From: DAONLM01 sp035406685
GTDB taxonomy: Bacteria; Spirochaetota; GWE2-31-10; MWDO01
DNA: 36,211 bases
Direction of reading: 5' to 3'
NCBI GenBank assembly: GCA_035406685.1
Contig: DAONLM010000004.1
Span: forward strand, 1 to 36,211
Under the pieces are notes generated by a model. That model was not told the DNA's origin. It did no database searches and saw nothing but the letters and a program-made list of their open reading frames with translations. Both the position numbers and the translations under genes were made by a program. This document shows, piece after piece, positions 27,317-36,056 of this stretch (position 1 is the stretch's first letter; each line of letters opens with the position of its first letter).

Positions 27317-28528
27317 ATGTTAAAAAAAATATGTTCTATTTTTTTAATAATAGGAGGCATTAATTTTATCTATGCTCAGTATGAACCTATAGCCAATCTT
27401 CAAACTCAAAGAATTCTTTATAATCAGGCTAAGAATATAAGAGAAAAGAGTGAAAGAATAAAGGATATTTATAAAGTAGCAACAGAGGAATATAAATCTT
27501 TTATAACAGACATTCTTGTGGATGTTGCCAATTACTTTTTACAAAACGATATGCTTGAAAAAAGAACTTTTGATGAATGGGCATATTATTCAATATTAAC
27601 TGCTTCAAAACTCAAAATGAAAGAGGCAGCCCCATATTTCAGAGATATTTTTCAAAAGGTATCAAGATCAGATTATAGAGGACATATATTGTTTCTTATA
27701 GGTGAATCTCAAAATAGAGAATTATTACCATTCTTGAATGAGCAGTTAAAATACTACAATAATAAACAAAGATTAGGGGATGTAAAAGTAAAAGATATAT
27801 TTATAATGATAGAAGGTTGCCTTACTGGCCTTGAATTTTTTTTAGATCCAACTTCTTTCTTAGAAGTTTTTTATGCTGTAAATGCTTATAATGAAAGAAT
27901 ACGAGATATAGCAACAAGAGTAAGAGATAAAATTGCAGAAAAGAATGATGCTGCAACAATTTGTGATGACATTATTAAGACAAATGAAGATCTTGAACTT
28001 GTTTATGATATTCTTAATTATTCATTTAAATCAAAATCACCAGATGAGAAGAAAATAAAAAATTGTCATACTGCTTTAAATAGAATGCTAAATGATTTAT
28101 CAGCAAAGGACCTTGTTAAAAAAGATATTATATTAAGAATAAAAAATTTAGCAGTAACAATTTTAGGAGAATTAAAAGCAGGGGATCCAACATCTCTTGA
28201 ACTTATCAAATTAAAGTGGAGTTATGATAAGGATGAGAAATCAGATCAAGCCACGATTGAAGCATTAAGAAAAATAGGAAATGAAGAGGTTGTAAGAATT
28301 TTAACTAATAGACTTGCTTTATATATCAAAATACTAAAAGAAGGTGGAAAAATTACTTTTGAAAAAGAATATGCAGTTGATTTTATAAGAGTAATAGTAA
28401 GAGCACTTGGAGATATGAATAGTAAGATTCCATTGCCAGAATTAGAAACAATAAAGACTGGTGCTGAATTTGGTAAACCTTTACAGGATGAGGCAGAAAA
28501 GGCAATAGCGAAAATTCTAAAGAAATAG
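27317..28528 (+). CDS. Exported HEAT-repeat-like helical protein
   Basis: A 403-aa protein with a signal peptide (residues 1-20, ending near IYAQ) and no lipobox, so it is likely periplasmic. The remainder is helix pairs resembling HEAT or TPR solenoids, with repeated patterns such as ALRKIGNEEVVRILTNRL and VIVRALGDMNS. No enzyme motif is seen, and a scaffold or protein-interaction role is the usual meaning of this fold. AAGGAG precedes the ATG. It has its own promoter and is followed by a strong hairpin at 28529-28568. Confidence 0.72.
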   Translation: MLKKICSIFLIIGGINFIYAQYEPIANLQTQRILYNQAKNIREKSERIKDIYKVATEEYKSFITDILVDVANYFLQNDMLEKRTFDEWAYYSILTASKLKMKEAAPYFRDIFQKVSRSDYRGHILFLIGESQNRELLPFLNEQLKYYNNKQRLGDVKVKDIFIMIEGCLTGLEFFLDPTSFLEVFYAVNAYNERIRDIATRVRDKIAEKNDAATICDDIIKTNEDLELVYDILNYSFKSKSPDEKKIKNCHTALNRMLNDLSAKDLVKKDIILRIKNLAVTILGELKAGDPTSLELIKLKWSYDKDEKSDQATIEALRKIGNEEVVRILTNRLALYIKILKEGGKITFEKEYAVDFIRVIVRALGDMNSKIPLPELETIKTGAEFGKPLQDEAEKAIAKILKK

Positions 28529-28568
28529 TTTATATTGTCCCACCTTATTTCTGGTGGGATAATATAAA
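28529..28568 (+). terminator. Long hairpin between the HEAT-like gene and the 498-aa gene
   Basis: A 16-bp inverted repeat with one G-U pair and an 8-nt loop (left arm 28529-28544, right arm 28553-28568; arms centre on TCCCACC and GGTGGGA). It starts one base after the stop codon. The right side is followed by A-rich rather than U-rich sequence, so it may stabilise the transcript end or act in processing rather than be a classical terminator. Confidence 0.5.
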
Positions 28569-28614
28569 AAATAATAAAAGGCTCTATAATCTAATTAGGC
28601 AAAAGTCGGTAACA

Positions 28615-30111
28615 ATGTCAAACTTAAAGATTTTTGAGATCTTAAAAAGATATTTTAATAATAAAAAATCAAAAATAGATATAAATATTAAAAATTCATT
28701 ATTAAATGATATAATATCTTTTAATTTTAATGAAGACAATTTATTAACTCTAAAAAAATTTATTTCAGATCAAGAATTTAAAAATGAATTATTAAATGAA
28801 TATCAGGTTTTTTTAAGTAAAATAGAAAAAAAAGAAAAGTCATCACCAGATGTTACAATAAATAAATTTATTTATGAAATAGTTAACCTATATGATAAAG
28901 AACTATTAAAACATCTATTCCAGATTATATCAACTCATAATATGGGGCTGTTTTATATTTCTAAAATATTAAATGGAATAGCAAAAGAAGAAAAAATAGA
29001 GACTATTCTTGAAATAATATGTGAACTTGATTTTAAAATTATAAAAAATATTAATTATTTTGAGACAATTTATCTTAATAATATTTTTAATATTGAAAAA
29101 ATATCAATAGATAGTGATTTTAAAGAGGTATTGAATAAATTATTCTATTTTCTAATATATCCTTTTTTTTCAGAAAATAGTGATATAAGAGAAGAAATAA
29201 AAGAAAAATTTATATTTTATTCTAATAAATTAAGAGATCTATGCTTTTCAACAATAAGAGAAAAAATAATACTATCACTTGAAGAGTTAAAAATTAATAA
29301 AAAGTCAACATTTACTTCATTATTAGAACTCTGCTATTATGATACAATTATCTTTTCAGAGAGCGATCAACTATTAAGAGATATAATAGTAAAAATCAAC
29401 GAAAAAAAAGAGGATGACGAGGAGGCATATTTTAAATTTATATGTGAAGAATTTGATATTTTTTTGAATTTCTCCTATAAAAAATATTCTACTAAAATAT
29501 CAGCCAACTTTGATAATATTTTAGAATTATCAAAATATATATTCAAAGAGAGTGATAATCAAGATACAATAGATTTGATATTTGAAAATATAGATCCATT
29601 TATACAGAATATTATACAAAAAATATTTAATTCTTTACTATCTCTATCTACTTTTTTTGATCTTGATGATAAAAAAGAACGAATATTAAAACTACTAATT
29701 GAAAGAAAAAATATTTTAAAGGAAAATGTTGATAATGAGAATATAAACCCTCTAAATGATTGTAATGAAGTCTATAATCCAGATGAGATAGTAAATCTTG
29801 AAATAGAAGATATTAAAATTCAATCTTTTAATAATAAACAAGAAAATAATATCAAAAATGAGAGTAAAAATGAAAATAAAGAGAAAAAAGAAGAAAATTA
29901 TAAATTAAATGACTCTTTATATAAACTGGTCATTGAAATTTTTGATGAATTAAAAAATACTTTTGACTTAAATAACGAGGAAGATATTAAAAAAATAAAG
30001 GAACTTATCGTTGATATTGTTTCAGAAAAAAATAGTAAACTACATAAAAAATTAATTATAGAAAAAGCAATAAATGACTCTCTTACAGAAGAGGATTTTG
30101 AATCTTTATAA
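28615..30111 (+). CDS. Unrecognised helical 498-aa protein with a low-complexity linker
   Basis: No family recognised. Residues 1-360 are helical and rich in Ile, Leu, Lys and Asn with no transmembrane segment or signal peptide. About 385-420 is an Asn/Lys/Glu linker. Residues 421-498 form a separate helical domain (NDSLYKLVIEIFDELKNTFD, ending TEEDFESL). The ATG at 28615 lacks a clear Shine-Dalgarno. TATAAT occurs at 28585-28590 without a good -35. It follows the HEAT-like gene on the same strand and may be cotranscribed past the hairpin. Confidence 0.65.
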   Translation: MSNLKIFEILKRYFNNKKSKIDINIKNSLLNDIISFNFNEDNLLTLKKFISDQEFKNELLNEYQVFLSKIEKKEKSSPDVTINKFIYEIVNLYDKELLKHLFQIISTHNMGLFYISKILNGIAKEEKIETILEIICELDFKIIKNINYFETIYLNNIFNIEKISIDSDFKEVLNKLFYFLIYPFFSENSDIREEIKEKFIFYSNKLRDLCFSTIREKIILSLEELKINKKSTFTSLLELCYYDTIIFSESDQLLRDIIVKINEKKEDDEEAYFKFICEEFDIFLNFSYKKYSTKISANFDNILELSKYIFKESDNQDTIDLIFENIDPFIQNIIQKIFNSLLSLSTFFDLDDKKERILKLLIERKNILKENVDNENINPLNDCNEVYNPDEIVNLEIEDIKIQSFNNKQENNIKNESKNENKEKKEENYKLNDSLYKLVIEIFDELKNTFDLNNEEDIKKIKELIVDIVSEKNSKLHKKLIIEKAINDSLTEEDFESL

Positions 30112-30116
30112 TTATT

Positions 30117-30497
30117 TTATTTTTTATAAACCTCTTCTGGATCGAATTTTTTAGGTTCGTTATTATAAACCCATTCACCATTTACCAGATGTCTGTAAAA
30201 ACAACTTTCATATCCTGTATGACAGGCAGCACCCAATCCTTTCTGAATTACTTTATATATTATTGTATCCATATCACAATCGATTAGAATATCAACCACT
30301 TCCTGATAATTTCCAGACTCTTCTCCTTTACACCATATCTTATTTCTTGATCTTGACCAATAAGTTGCTTTTTTGGTTTTTAGAGTATATTCAAAAGCCT
30401 CTTTATTCACATAAGCAAGCATTAAAACCTTGCCAGTATTAGCATCCTGAGTAATAACAGGTATAATCCCACCATGTTTTTTAAAGTCAATTAACAT
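30117..30497 (-). CDS. hisI: Phosphoribosyl-AMP cyclohydrolase
   Basis: Opens the ring of PR-AMP in histidine biosynthesis. It is 126 aa, cyclohydrolase only, with no fused HisE domain. Motifs are VITQDANTGKVLMLAYVN, TYWSRSRNKIWCKGEESGN, the metal site DCDMDTIIY and GAACHTGYESCFYR. No other his gene is in view, so it is an isolated copy here. Its promoter lies 32 nt from the left end motif of cassette 2. Confidence 0.95.
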   Translation of the reverse strand: MLIDFKKHGGIIPVITQDANTGKVLMLAYVNKEAFEYTLKTKKATYWSRSRNKIWCKGEESGNYQEVVDILIDCDMDTIIYKVIQKGLGAACHTGYESCFYRHLVNGEWVYNNEPKKFDPEEVYKK

Positions 30498-30526
30498 ATT
30501 TTTTTATCCTTTAAAAATATTGCCTA

Positions 30527-30555
30527 AAAATAACAAAAATATTAAATTTTATCAA
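30527..30555 (-). promoter_or_regulatory. Candidate hisI promoter
   Basis: On the minus strand: TTGATA (30550-30555), 17-nt spacer, TATTTT (30527-30532). The ATG is 29 nt further. The -35 lies 32 nt from the start of the end motif at 30588. Confidence 0.55.
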
Positions 30556-30699
30556 GTTTATTTATAAAATTGTGGAATAAAGTGTGGGATTTTATTTTTA
30601 AGCAGGTAAAATGATAGAGTTATCCTAAGGTTAATTTTGTTTGAGAAAAGTATTATAATAATATTATTTATTTTTTTATAAAATGTTTAATAAATTTTA

Positions 30700-31239
30700 T
30701 CAATAATAAGTTTCAAAGCCTATTACTTGATAAGAATCATTGTAGATTGCTTTGTAGAAGGGCGTGAAATTCCCTTTAAAGTGGGACAATTCTCTGCTCT
30801 TCCACCACCTCTTTATCTTTGTCAGTTTCAACCATAATCTCAATGTCACAAGACTACATTTCTTTTCAAACCCGAGCATCCCCATTCTCTCATACTCTTC
30901 AATAAAAATTTTAAGTATGCTTCTTAACAATTTTGCCATACTGAAAAAATTCAAGTCAGCATGGATCTTTTTTAAAAATCTATAATCCTCCTTAGGTAAA
31001 TAAAAATGTATAGAGGCATCTGCATTTATTCTTTCATAAACATTCTCATCCTCAGGTCCAAAACAGTATCTTTTTTTGATCCTGTCATAAAATTTTTGTA
31101 ATACATAGCAGATAAGTTTAGAAAGAGAGATATTCTCATTTTTAGCAATCTTTGCAAGTTTCTCCTTAATTGCCATAGTTGTTACAAAATGTAGTTCATG
31201 GTAATCATTATTTTTACAATTTAAAATTTCTTTATTCAT
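30700..31239 (-). CDS. Cassette protein with two tandem ribbon-helix-helix-like domains (copy 2)
   Basis: A 179-aa paralogue of the protein at 16716-17246, about 90% identical over 166 residues. The differing N-terminus (13 versus 10 residues before HELHF) is variable and the rest is strongly kept. Residues 14-50 and 74-111 have the two strand-helix-helix units. All but one of the substitutions fall outside the NISLSKLICYVLQKF and FFSMAKLLRS segments, so these putative DNA-contacting parts appear to be under constraint. The gene is intact, with a GGGAGG ribosome-binding site. A DNA-binding regulator is the best inference; no transposase motif is visible. Confidence 0.72.
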   Translation of the reverse strand: MNKEILNCKNNDYHELHFVTTMAIKEKLAKIAKNENISLSKLICYVLQKFYDRIKKRYCFGPEDENVYERINADASIHFYLPKEDYRFLKKIHADLNFFSMAKLLRSILKIFIEEYERMGMLGFEKKCSLVTLRLWLKLTKIKRWWKSRELSHFKGNFTPFYKAIYNDSYQVIGFETYY

Positions 31240-31264
31240 AAAAAACCTCCCTATATTAAAAATA

Positions 31265-31308
31265 TTTCTATATATTAATCACAAAATTCCTTAGAAAATC
31301 CTTTACAA
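31265..31308 (-). promoter_or_regulatory. 44-bp shared upstream module, copy 2
   Basis: Three differences from the consensus, all in the central part (module bases 17, 19, 20). The flanking TTGTAAAGGATTTTCT and GTGATTAATATATAGAAA are unchanged. It lies 25 nt before the cassette gene ATG. Confidence 0.75.
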
Positions 31309-31383
31309 CTTTTAAAAAAAAATTAAAAAATTTTTGTCTAAAAATAAAATCACACCCAGAGTAAAATGGCTTCTGCTAAATTT

Positions 31384-31412
31384 TTGACAAAAAAAATAAT
31401 TAGTGATATAAG
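31384..31412 (+). promoter_or_regulatory. Promoter of icd
   Basis: TTGACA (31384-31389), 17-nt spacer, TATAAG (31407-31412). The -35 begins 32 nt after the end motif of cassette 2. Confidence 0.68.
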
Positions 31413-31438
31413 TTAAAAAAAATCTAATGGGAGTTACT

Positions 31439-32641
31439 ATGAGCAAAATAAAAATGAATAACCCGATTGTCGAGATAGATGGAGATGAGATGACACGGGT
31501 TTTATGGCAGATTATTAAGGAAAAATTAATTCTACCATTTATAGATTTAAATACAGAATATTATGATCTTGGTATAAAAAATAGAGATCAAACAGAAGAT
31601 AGAGTCACAATAGAGGCTGCAAATGCGATTAAGAGGCATAGAGTAGGTGTTAAAAATGCCACAATTACTCCAAATGATGATAGGGTTAAAGAATATTCTT
31701 TAAAAAAAGCGTGGAAGAGTCCAAATGGGACAATTAGAGCAATACTTGATGGAACTGTTTTCAGAAAACCAATCATTGTGAAGAATATAAAGCCATCTGT
31801 GATATCATGGAAAAAGCCAATAATAATTGGTCGTCATGCCTATGGGGATATCTACAAGCCAGCAGAAATTTTTTCAGAGAACGGTGGTAAACTGGAAATA
31901 ACTGTGACTGATAAGAATGGTAATATTAAAAAAGAGACAATTATAGAAACAGATGAAAAATCAATAATCCTTGGTATTCACAATACAATATCTTCGATAG
32001 AGAGTTTTGCTCGTGCATGTTTTGAATATGCTTTGGATGAGAAAGTTGACTTATGGTTTTCTGCAAAAGATACTATTCTAAAAATTTATGATCAGAATTT
32101 TAAAAATATATTTCAAAAAATATATGAGGAAGAATATAAAGAAAAATTTGAGAGCAATAATCTTAAATATAACTATTCTTTAATAGATGATGCTGTTGCA
32201 AAGATTATAAAGTCAGAAGGAGGAATTCTCTGGGCATTAAAAAATTATGATGGTGATGTTATGAGTGATATGGTTGCGAGTGCCTTTGGTAGTCTTGCAA
32301 TGATGACCTCTGTTCTTGTTTCACCAAACGGCTATTTTGAATATGAGGCGGCTCATGGAACAGTCCAGAGACACTATTATAAATATTTAAAGGGTGAAAA
32401 GACATCTACAAATTCCACAGCATTAATATTTGCATGGAGTGGAGCATTGAGAAAAAGAGGAGAGATAGACAATAATAGAGAGTTAATAGAATTCAGCAAT
32501 AGACTTGAAAAAAGCGTTATTCATACAATAGAGAGTGGCATAATGACTGGAGATCTTGCAACACTTTGTGAGCCACCAGCAAAAGAGGTAGTAAACGCTT
32601 TTGAATTTATTGATAGAATATCAAGTAATTTAATTTATTGA
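31439..32641 (+). CDS. icd: Isocitrate dehydrogenase (NADP type II, eukaryote-like)
   Basis: TCA-cycle enzyme making 2-oxoglutarate from isocitrate. The N-terminus NPIVEIDGDEMTRVLWQIIK, the ATITPNDDRVKEYSLKKAW segment, IIGRHAYGDIYK and the DGDVMSDMVASAFGSLAMM block are of the homodimeric eukaryote-like type rather than the Escherichia coli type. I take the ATG at 31439 (400 aa): GGGAG (31429-31433) is 5 nt away. The ATG at 31427 overlaps that site and would lack one of its own. The gene is preceded by a consensus promoter beside cassette 2. Confidence 0.95.
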   Translation: MSKIKMNNPIVEIDGDEMTRVLWQIIKEKLILPFIDLNTEYYDLGIKNRDQTEDRVTIEAANAIKRHRVGVKNATITPNDDRVKEYSLKKAWKSPNGTIRAILDGTVFRKPIIVKNIKPSVISWKKPIIIGRHAYGDIYKPAEIFSENGGKLEITVTDKNGNIKKETIIETDEKSIILGIHNTISSIESFARACFEYALDEKVDLWFSAKDTILKIYDQNFKNIFQKIYEEEYKEKFESNNLKYNYSLIDDAVAKIIKSEGGILWALKNYDGDVMSDMVASAFGSLAMMTSVLVSPNGYFEYEAAHGTVQRHYYKYLKGEKTSTNSTALIFAWSGALRKRGEIDNNRELIEFSNRLEKSVIHTIESGIMTGDLATLCEPPAKEVVNAFEFIDRISSNLIY

Positions 32642-32665
32642 TTATATTCTCCGATTAAGTAATTA

Positions 32666-34942
32666 ATGAAGAAAATTTTTACTCTATTTTTTAATTTTTT
32701 TATTATATTCTTTATTTTTTCTGAATTAAAATTTACTCCTTTATCTATTAATGAAAATAATGATTTTATTTTTAATTCTATTGAAAAAATAGGCAATAGG
32801 GAAGAGATAAAGACTCTTTTTAGCGGAAATTTTAAGAATAATCAGACAAATTTTAAAGCAATCTCATTTTATCCAGAAAATTTATTTTATAACGAAAAAG
32901 AGAAGAAGATATATATTCAGAATAGAATTGGGTTATATTGTTATGATATTTTAAATGAGAAAATGAATGATGTCTCTATTTATCCCTCTTTTACAAATAA
33001 GAGTGAATTTTTAATATTAAAACCGGCACGAGTCTCTTTTTCTTATGATTATAAATATGCAATTGGGAAGGTTTTGACTTCACCTACAAAGGCATCGATC
33101 TATCTTTATGATTTAGTTAATAATAAATCTTATGAAATAGTAAAAGATGTAGAAATAATGCCAGGATATGAAACTGGATTATGGTCAATTAATTCAAATT
33201 ATTTTATTTATCAAAAAAATAATAAGATCTATTATTTTTCCTTACTGGATTTTTTTAAAAATAAGAGTCTCTCTGAAGAATGGAGATGGATTGCTGATGT
33301 TTCTTTAAAAAATTGTTACTGGACAGAAGAAAATTATCTGTTATGGATCGAGAATAATATCCTTTATAAGGCTAACCCGTCTCAATTTTTTTCAAGATCT
33401 ATATACAAAAATTATTTAAGACAGGGTGAAATTTTTGGAAAAATCCCATTTACGATAGAACCGGCATTTGATTCAATTGTTTATAATGATAAGGCAAAAA
33501 AATTTCTCATTGTAAAGGATGGCAACTCCATTTATTACTATTCATTATTGGATGATATAAAGAATAATCCTTATATTCAATTAAATGATAATATAAGATT
33601 TGATAAAGCATTTATTTTTAGTAATGGAGAGGGGGTAATATCTTTAAATGTTCTTTTAAATGGTACTTTAAATAAGAGTATATTCTTAATAAAAAAAGAT
33701 AATAATAATAACTTTCAGATAATTAATTTTTATCCAAATGAACTTGAGAATCTTACAATTTATGGAATTTCGATAAATAGATCTGAGACTGGATTTTTAG
33801 TCAATACATCAAAAGGTTGTTATTATTTTAACTTTAATAGTTTAAAAAATGAATGGTCTTTTGAAGATGAACCAGTTATTGAATCAATAAATATTTCTGA
33901 TAATCAATGGATAGTTGGCGGAAGATATATTACATATTTAATAAAGGGAGATATTAAAATTTTTAAGCCATTGTTTGCAAGTTCGATTAATGATGCTGGT
34001 TTTATAAATAATGAGATAGGTGTAATCTTAAATAATAACAATTTTACTATTGATAGAGAAAAAAGAAATTTAATTAAGAGTTATGCTTCTTCTTTTGAAT
34101 TAAAAAAGGAAAATTCTAATAAGTATTATAGATTACTTTCACGAGAGATAAATAAAGGATTTTATAAAGAAGGAGTCTATATTAAAGAATTATTCTCCGG
34201 GAAGCAGTTTGAGGTTACTGGACTTCCGATTTTAAGATATAAATTGTATCAGCCAGAGATAACCTTAGACTATTCATATTTTTATTCTCCAAATAAAGAG
34301 AAGTATGAAATAGCATTTCTCTTTGATTGTATAAAGACTGGGGAAGGAATATTTCCTATTTTGACTGCTATTAATGATTTTAAAATAACAGGTTCATTTT
34401 TTATAAATGGGGAGTTTATAAGTATAAATAAAACCCTTACAAAAATAATTTCAGAATTTGATGTTGAAGTAGCAAATATGTTTCAATATTATGTTGATTT
34501 AACAAATAATAATTTTATGATTGATAGGACATTTATCCGTCAGGGATTATCAATAAATGAAGAGAGATTTTTTGAGATAACAAATAAAAATTTTTCACCA
34601 TACTGGCATGCACCAATGTTTTCTTTTAATGAGACAATAGTAACATACGCTAAAGAGAGTGGTTATACATATATTTCTTATAATCTTGATTCTCTTGATT
34701 GGGTTGGATTGACAAATAGAGAACTTAGAGAAGAGTATTATATGAATAGTAGTGCTCTTATAGAGAGAATACTTAATAACATAAAACCGGGAATGGTAAT
34801 AAAAATAAATACCGGCAAAAATTTTATAATAAGAGAAGATTGGCTTTTTAATGATTTTGAAATATTAGTTGCAGAATTGATAAGATCTGGTTATACTTTT
34901 ACAACTACAAGTGATATTATTAAAAAGTATAGAGAGTATTAA
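32666..34942 (+). CDS. Exported protein with a degenerate NodB (polysaccharide-deacetylase-like) domain
   Basis: A 758-aa protein with a signal peptide (residues 2-22). Residues 60-440 have repeated strand patterns (for example FSYDYKYAIGK, KIYYFSLL, SIYYYSLL) suggesting a beta-propeller. Residues 548-750 have the NodB shape (GSFFINGEF and the late D678-W), but the catalytic sites are changed. The usual TFDDG is LFDC (one Asp lost), the His-containing motif is VANMFQYYVD, the Arg-Pro-Pro motif is WHAPMF, and the terminal His motif reads GMVIKINTG. It is therefore probably not a zinc-dependent deacetylase and may bind glycans. It follows icd by 24 nt and overlaps the convergent nfo stop by 4 nt. 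Confidence 0.75.
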   Translation: MKKIFTLFFNFFIIFFIFSELKFTPLSINENNDFIFNSIEKIGNREEIKTLFSGNFKNNQTNFKAISFYPENLFYNEKEKKIYIQNRIGLYCYDILNEKMNDVSIYPSFTNKSEFLILKPARVSFSYDYKYAIGKVLTSPTKASIYLYDLVNNKSYEIVKDVEIMPGYETGLWSINSNYFIYQKNNKIYYFSLLDFFKNKSLSEEWRWIADVSLKNCYWTEENYLLWIENNILYKANPSQFFSRSIYKNYLRQGEIFGKIPFTIEPAFDSIVYNDKAKKFLIVKDGNSIYYYSLLDDIKNNPYIQLNDNIRFDKAFIFSNGEGVISLNVLLNGTLNKSIFLIKKDNNNNFQIINFYPNELENLTIYGISINRSETGFLVNTSKGCYYFNFNSLKNEWSFEDEPVIESINISDNQWIVGGRYITYLIKGDIKIFKPLFASSINDAGFINNEIGVILNNNNFTIDREKRNLIKSYASSFELKKENSNKYYRLLSREINKGFYKEGVYIKELFSGKQFEVTGLPILRYKLYQPEITLDYSYFYSPNKEKYEIAFLFDCIKTGEGIFPILTAINDFKITGSFFINGEFISINKTLTKIISEFDVEVANMFQYYVDLTNNNFMIDRTFIRQGLSINEERFFEITNKNFSPYWHAPMFSFNETIVTYAKESGYTYISYNLDSLDWVGLTNRELREEYYMNSSALIERILNNIKPGMVIKINTGKNFIIREDWLFNDFEILVAELIRSGYTFTTTSDIIKKYREY

Positions 34943-35781
34943 TCTATAAGACTGTACAGTAATTTAATTTCCTCTTCCCATAAAGTATCATCTATTGTTT
35001 CTAAGATAAAAAGCATCTCTTCAAATCTTTTATCATTCATAATAAATTTAAAAGGCTCCATACCCATTATTCCTTTACCAAGATTTTCATGTCTGTCTAC
35101 TCTTGAGCCCAGACCTTTCTTTGAATCATTTATATGAAAAGCCTTTAAATAGTTTAATCCAACAATTTTATCAAAAAGATTAATTGTCTCTTCATATTTA
35201 TACTTTGTGGTGATATCATAACCAGAAGCATAAGTATGACATGTATCAAGACAGACTCCTATTCTATTTTTATCAATTATGCCATTAATTATATCTCTTA
35301 TATGTTCAAATTTATATCCCACATTTGAGCCCTGACCAGCAGTATTCTCAACCACAAATGTAATAAATTCTGTCTCTTTTATGGCAAAATTAAGAGCATT
35401 GATTATATTCTCTATGCACTCTTCTTCTGAAATTTTACCAAGATGACTTCCAGGATGAAAATTAAGGTATATTAAGCCGAGTTGTTCACACTTTTTTGCT
35501 TCTTCAAGAAAAGATTCAATGGATTTTTCTCTTTTTTCTTTATCCGGGCTACCAAGATTTATAAGATATCCATCATGAGGTAGAATTTTTTTCACTGAAT
35601 AGCCATATTTTTCAAGATTCTCTTTAAAATCTTTTATTGTTTTTTCTGAAAATGGTAGGGCTTTCCATTGCATCTGATTTTTAACAAACAGAGCAAAGGC
35701 TTTTGCTCCAATTTTATAGGCATTTACAGGAGCTTCCTGAACACCACCTACAGTTTTAACATGAGCACCAATGTATTTCAT
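34939..35781 (-). CDS. nfo: Endonuclease IV
   Basis: AP endonuclease that cuts 5' of abasic sites in base-excision repair. It is 280 aa. Motifs are GAHVKTVGG, LPHDGYLINLGSP, LNFHPGSHLG, VVENTAGQGSNVGY, VCLDTCHTYASGYD, FHINDSKKGLGSRVDRHENLG and ILETID, holding the zinc-binding His, Glu and Asp residues. I start at the ATG at 35781, which has GAGGAG 3 nt upstream. The in-frame TTG at 35808 sits 3 nt from the -10 box, before transcription would begin. Confidence 0.95.
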   Translation of the reverse strand: MKYIGAHVKTVGGVQEAPVNAYKIGAKAFALFVKNQMQWKALPFSEKTIKDFKENLEKYGYSVKKILPHDGYLINLGSPDKEKREKSIESFLEEAKKCEQLGLIYLNFHPGSHLGKISEEECIENIINALNFAIKETEFITFVVENTAGQGSNVGYKFEHIRDIINGIIDKNRIGVCLDTCHTYASGYDITTKYKYEETINLFDKIVGLNYLKAFHINDSKKGLGSRVDRHENLGKGIMGMEPFKFIMNDKRFEEMLFILETIDDTLWEEEIKLLYSLID

Positions 35782-35811
35782 ATTCTCCTCATTATCTAAA
35801 TTTCTCAATCT

Positions 35812-35840
35812 AAAATACTTAAAATTTTTAATTTTGTCAA
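35812..35840 (-). promoter_or_regulatory. Promoter of nfo
   Basis: On the minus strand: TTGACA (35835-35840), 17-nt spacer, TATTTT (35812-35817). The leader is about 24 nt to the chosen ATG. Confidence 0.68.
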
Positions 35841-35926
35841 AAAATTAAATTAAATATACTAACAAAATTTTAATTTGTAAGTTATTGACATCTATATGAA
35901 AAATAGTTTCACATCAGTATAAGGCT

Positions 35927-36022
35927 AAGTCTGTCCCTATTTTAATTTTAATTATAAAAAATTTATAAGTCTGTCCCTCTTTTAATCATAAAAAAAATTA
36001 TAGGTCTGTCCCTCACTTTAAT
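35927..36022 (+). repeat. Three direct repeats around GTCTGTCCCT
   Basis: AGTCTGTCCCT followed by a short T/A-rich tail occurs at 35928-35938 and 35968-35978, and AGGTCTGTCCCT at 36002-36013; spacing 40 and 35 nt. Each is followed by a TTTAAT-type sequence. A fourth, inverted copy (AGGGACAGACCT, 36190-36201) lies inside the adjacent transposase gene. Such short repeats beside a RAYT gene are typical of REP-like elements. Confidence 0.7.
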
Positions 36023-36056
36023 TTTTTTCAAAAAAAACTAAATTTTTTCTCAAAAA

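Larger units (their letters stand above)
30588..31351 (-). mobile_element. RHH cassette 2 (764 bp, complete)
   Basis: Ends are GATTTTATTTTTA (30588-30600) and CTAAAAATAAAATC (31338-31351), inverted, with a partly matching outer extension (GTGTGG versus GGGTGT). Internally it has the same order as cassette 1: 29-nt A/T tract, 44-bp module (31265-31308), leader with GGGAGG, 179-aa gene, and a trailer of about 99 nt that aligns with that of cassette 1. It lies between the divergent hisI and icd promoters. Confidence 0.68.

Noticed and set aside
35782..35808. TTG start extending nfo by nine residues
   Set aside because: It lies 3 nt beyond the -10 box, upstream of where transcription should begin, and the ATG at 35781 has a good GAGGAG.
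35927..36022. Three regularly spaced repeats resembling a CRISPR array
   Set aside because: The shared unit is only about 10-12 nt with A/T-rich tails, there are only three copies at uneven spacing (40 and 35 nt), no cas gene is near, and an adjacent RAYT gene explains them better.
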